The position numbers and the translations under genes are program-made. Below the pieces are notes generated by a model. It searched no databases, was not told where the DNA came from, and saw only the letters and a list, made by a program, of their open reading frames with translations. A stretch of DNA of 5,822 nt from Methanobacteriota archaeon (GTDB lineage Archaea > Thermoplasmatota > Poseidoniia > Poseidoniales > Thalassarchaeaceae). Where the stretch lies: positions 1 to 5,822 of the forward strand of contig NYST01000032.1 of NCBI GenBank assembly GCA_002683155.1, given 5' to 3'. Position 1 is the stretch's first letter. Each line of letters starts with the position of its first letter. This document shows, one piece after another, positions 5,118 through 5,822 of the stretch.

Positions 5118-5540
5118 ATGAGCAGGATAATTTCATTCAGTGGAGACAATGAATTCCTAGATTCGCTAGATTCAATGGTCGAGGAAACAGGATACAAAAA
5201 CAGGAGTATGTTCCTTAGAGACGCTAGTTTTCACTTCGCAGATATCAGCCGTGGCGATCTCGGCAATATGGAAGATGACTCTGAAACAGAGGGGGTGATG
5301 GTGATTTTCTACCAACATGGGGTGGAATCAAAGATCCTGGACATCCGTCACTCAAATTCTGTCGAAGTGTCCTCATTCCACCACAACTGCCTAACGGAGA
5401 GCCATACTTGTGTAGATACTCTGCAAATCAGAGGGCAAGTTAGCTCGTTGAGGGACATCGTATCGAGATTGAGGAGTACAAATGACGTAGACCGAGTGTC
5501 CTTCGTACCTGCTCCTATTCGAGAAGCAGGCTGCTGCTGA
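5118..5540 (+). CDS. NikR-like metal-responsive transcriptional regulator
   Basis: A 140-residue protein with the two-part NikR layout and length. Residues 1-43 form a ribbon-helix-helix DNA-binding domain: strand SRIISFS, helix with EFLDSLDSMVEETGY, then KNRSMFLRDA, matching the NikR GY-x-NRSE-x-x-RD helix. Residues 58-134 match the ACT-like metal-binding and tetramerisation domain (GVMVIFYQHG, ILDIRH, TLQIRG, LRDIVSRL, VDRVSFVP). In E. coli NikR the Ni2+ ligands are H76, H87, H89 and C95. Here the likely equivalents are H78, H89, C91 and C98, so one His is Cys and one residue is inserted before the last Cys. H88 and H96 are nearby, and the protein ends in CC. It diverges from a ZIP metal transporter and probably represses it when metal is plentiful. 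Nickel, zinc, cobalt or copper are all possible. The ATG at 5118 fits the family's N-terminus; a GTG at 5103 would add five residues. Confidence 0.82.
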   Translation: MSRIISFSGDNEFLDSLDSMVEETGYKNRSMFLRDASFHFADISRGDLGNMEDDSETEGVMVIFYQHGVESKILDIRHSNSVEVSSFHHNCLTESHTCVDTLQIRGQVSSLRDIVSRLRSTNDVDRVSFVPAPIREAGCC

Positions 5541-5662
5541 TTGGGACTCTATCGAGATTTCAGTGTGGCATTCAAGACTCAGCGTTTTGACCATGCCGAA
5601 GAGCGCTCCAGATTTCTAATCGTGGAGATAATGTTCAAGAGTGTCATTGTTTTGGAATTATC
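5541..5662. other. Non-coding gap between the regulator and a small Cys-motif gene
   Basis: This 122-bp stretch has no gene I can support. The longest plus-strand ATG frame inside it is eight codons. A short T run at 5585-5588 and an AT-rich stretch at 5627-5636 could be a transcript end and a promoter respectively, but neither is strong. Confidence 0.4.
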
Positions 5663-5797
5663 ATGAATAGAAGAACACTAAAGGGTCAGAGGAAGATCAA
5701 GGTTCCAGTCATGAAGATGAGTAGCAAGAAGAAGGAAAAGTCCCAGAAGGACGTCCAGGATTCTTGCGATACTCCTGGTTGCGGCTGTGGGAACTAG
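5663..5797 (+). CDS. Small basic protein with C-terminal Cys motif, unknown function
   Basis: An ATG at 5663 opens 44 codons ending in TAG. The first 30 residues are very basic (about 12 Lys/Arg, for example NRRTLKGQRKIK and SSKKKEKSQK). The end, DSCDTPGCGCGN, holds C35, C40 and C42, a C-x4-C-x-C motif able to bind a metal or Fe-S cluster, perhaps as a dimer. There is no signal peptide or membrane segment. I do not recognise a family. It lies 122 bp downstream of the NikR-like regulator on the same strand, which makes a metal-related role attractive but unproven. AT-rich sequence at 5627-5636 lies about 31 bp upstream of the ATG. Later Met codons at 5711 and 5717 would give shorter forms that keep the Cys motif. 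It could be a chance frame, but the composition is strongly non-random. Confidence 0.55.
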   Translation: MNRRTLKGQRKIKVPVMKMSSKKKEKSQKDVQDSCDTPGCGCGN

Positions 5798-5822
5798 ATC
5801 ACTTACTAGTGCACTTTCTCGA

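Noticed and set aside
5391..5594. 67-codon minus-strand open frame
   Set aside because: It is antisense to the metal-binding domain of the NikR-like gene and has no recognisable pattern.
5802..5813. CACT-TACT-AGTG hairpin after the small Cys gene
   Set aside because: The stem is only 4 bp with no T run, too weak to call a terminator.

Overview
The window looks like a compact piece of an archaeal chromosome, most likely a marine Thermoplasmatota (Marine Group II/III-like) genome. This is an inference, not a placement by marker gene. The supporting signs are: arginine is often coded by AGG/AGA; genes are packed so tightly that two convergent pairs share bases at their stop codons; there are almost no Shine-Dalgarno sequences; and several start codons have an archaeal TATA-like element centred 25-28 nt upstream, as expected for leaderless mRNAs. 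No tRNA, rRNA, mobile element or CRISPR array is visible.

Left part (1-1376). A truncated minus-strand gene runs off the left edge and may be an EndA-type tRNA-splicing endonuclease N-terminus. It diverges from a DUF805 membrane protein. The 52-bp gap between them holds a 16-bp inverted repeat with perfect 7-bp arms, placed about 26-28 bp from both start codons. Downstream of DUF805, on the same strand, is a SpoU/TrmH-class RNA 2'-O-methyltransferase.

Middle part (1373-3829). A minus-strand acyl-CoA dehydrogenase meets the methyltransferase tail to tail and diverges from a nitronate monooxygenase-family FMN protein. The monooxygenase gene in turn overlaps, tail to tail, a small two-helix membrane protein. 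The dehydrogenase points to acyl-CoA oxidation; the substrate of the FMN enzyme is unknown.

Right part (3584-5822). This is the most interesting region, a probable metal-homeostasis locus. A ZIP9-like metal transporter carries several His-rich loops and a duplicated acidic module. It is divergent from a NikR-like regulator (ribbon-helix-helix plus ACT-like metal domain) whose predicted metal ligands differ from classical NikR. Their 64-bp shared region contains back-to-back TATA elements and an imperfect dyad. Beyond the regulator lies an unrecognised 44-residue basic protein ending in a C-x4-C-x-C motif. A working model is that the regulator senses a transition metal, possibly zinc, and controls the transporter and perhaps its own gene. 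The small Cys protein may belong to the same response.
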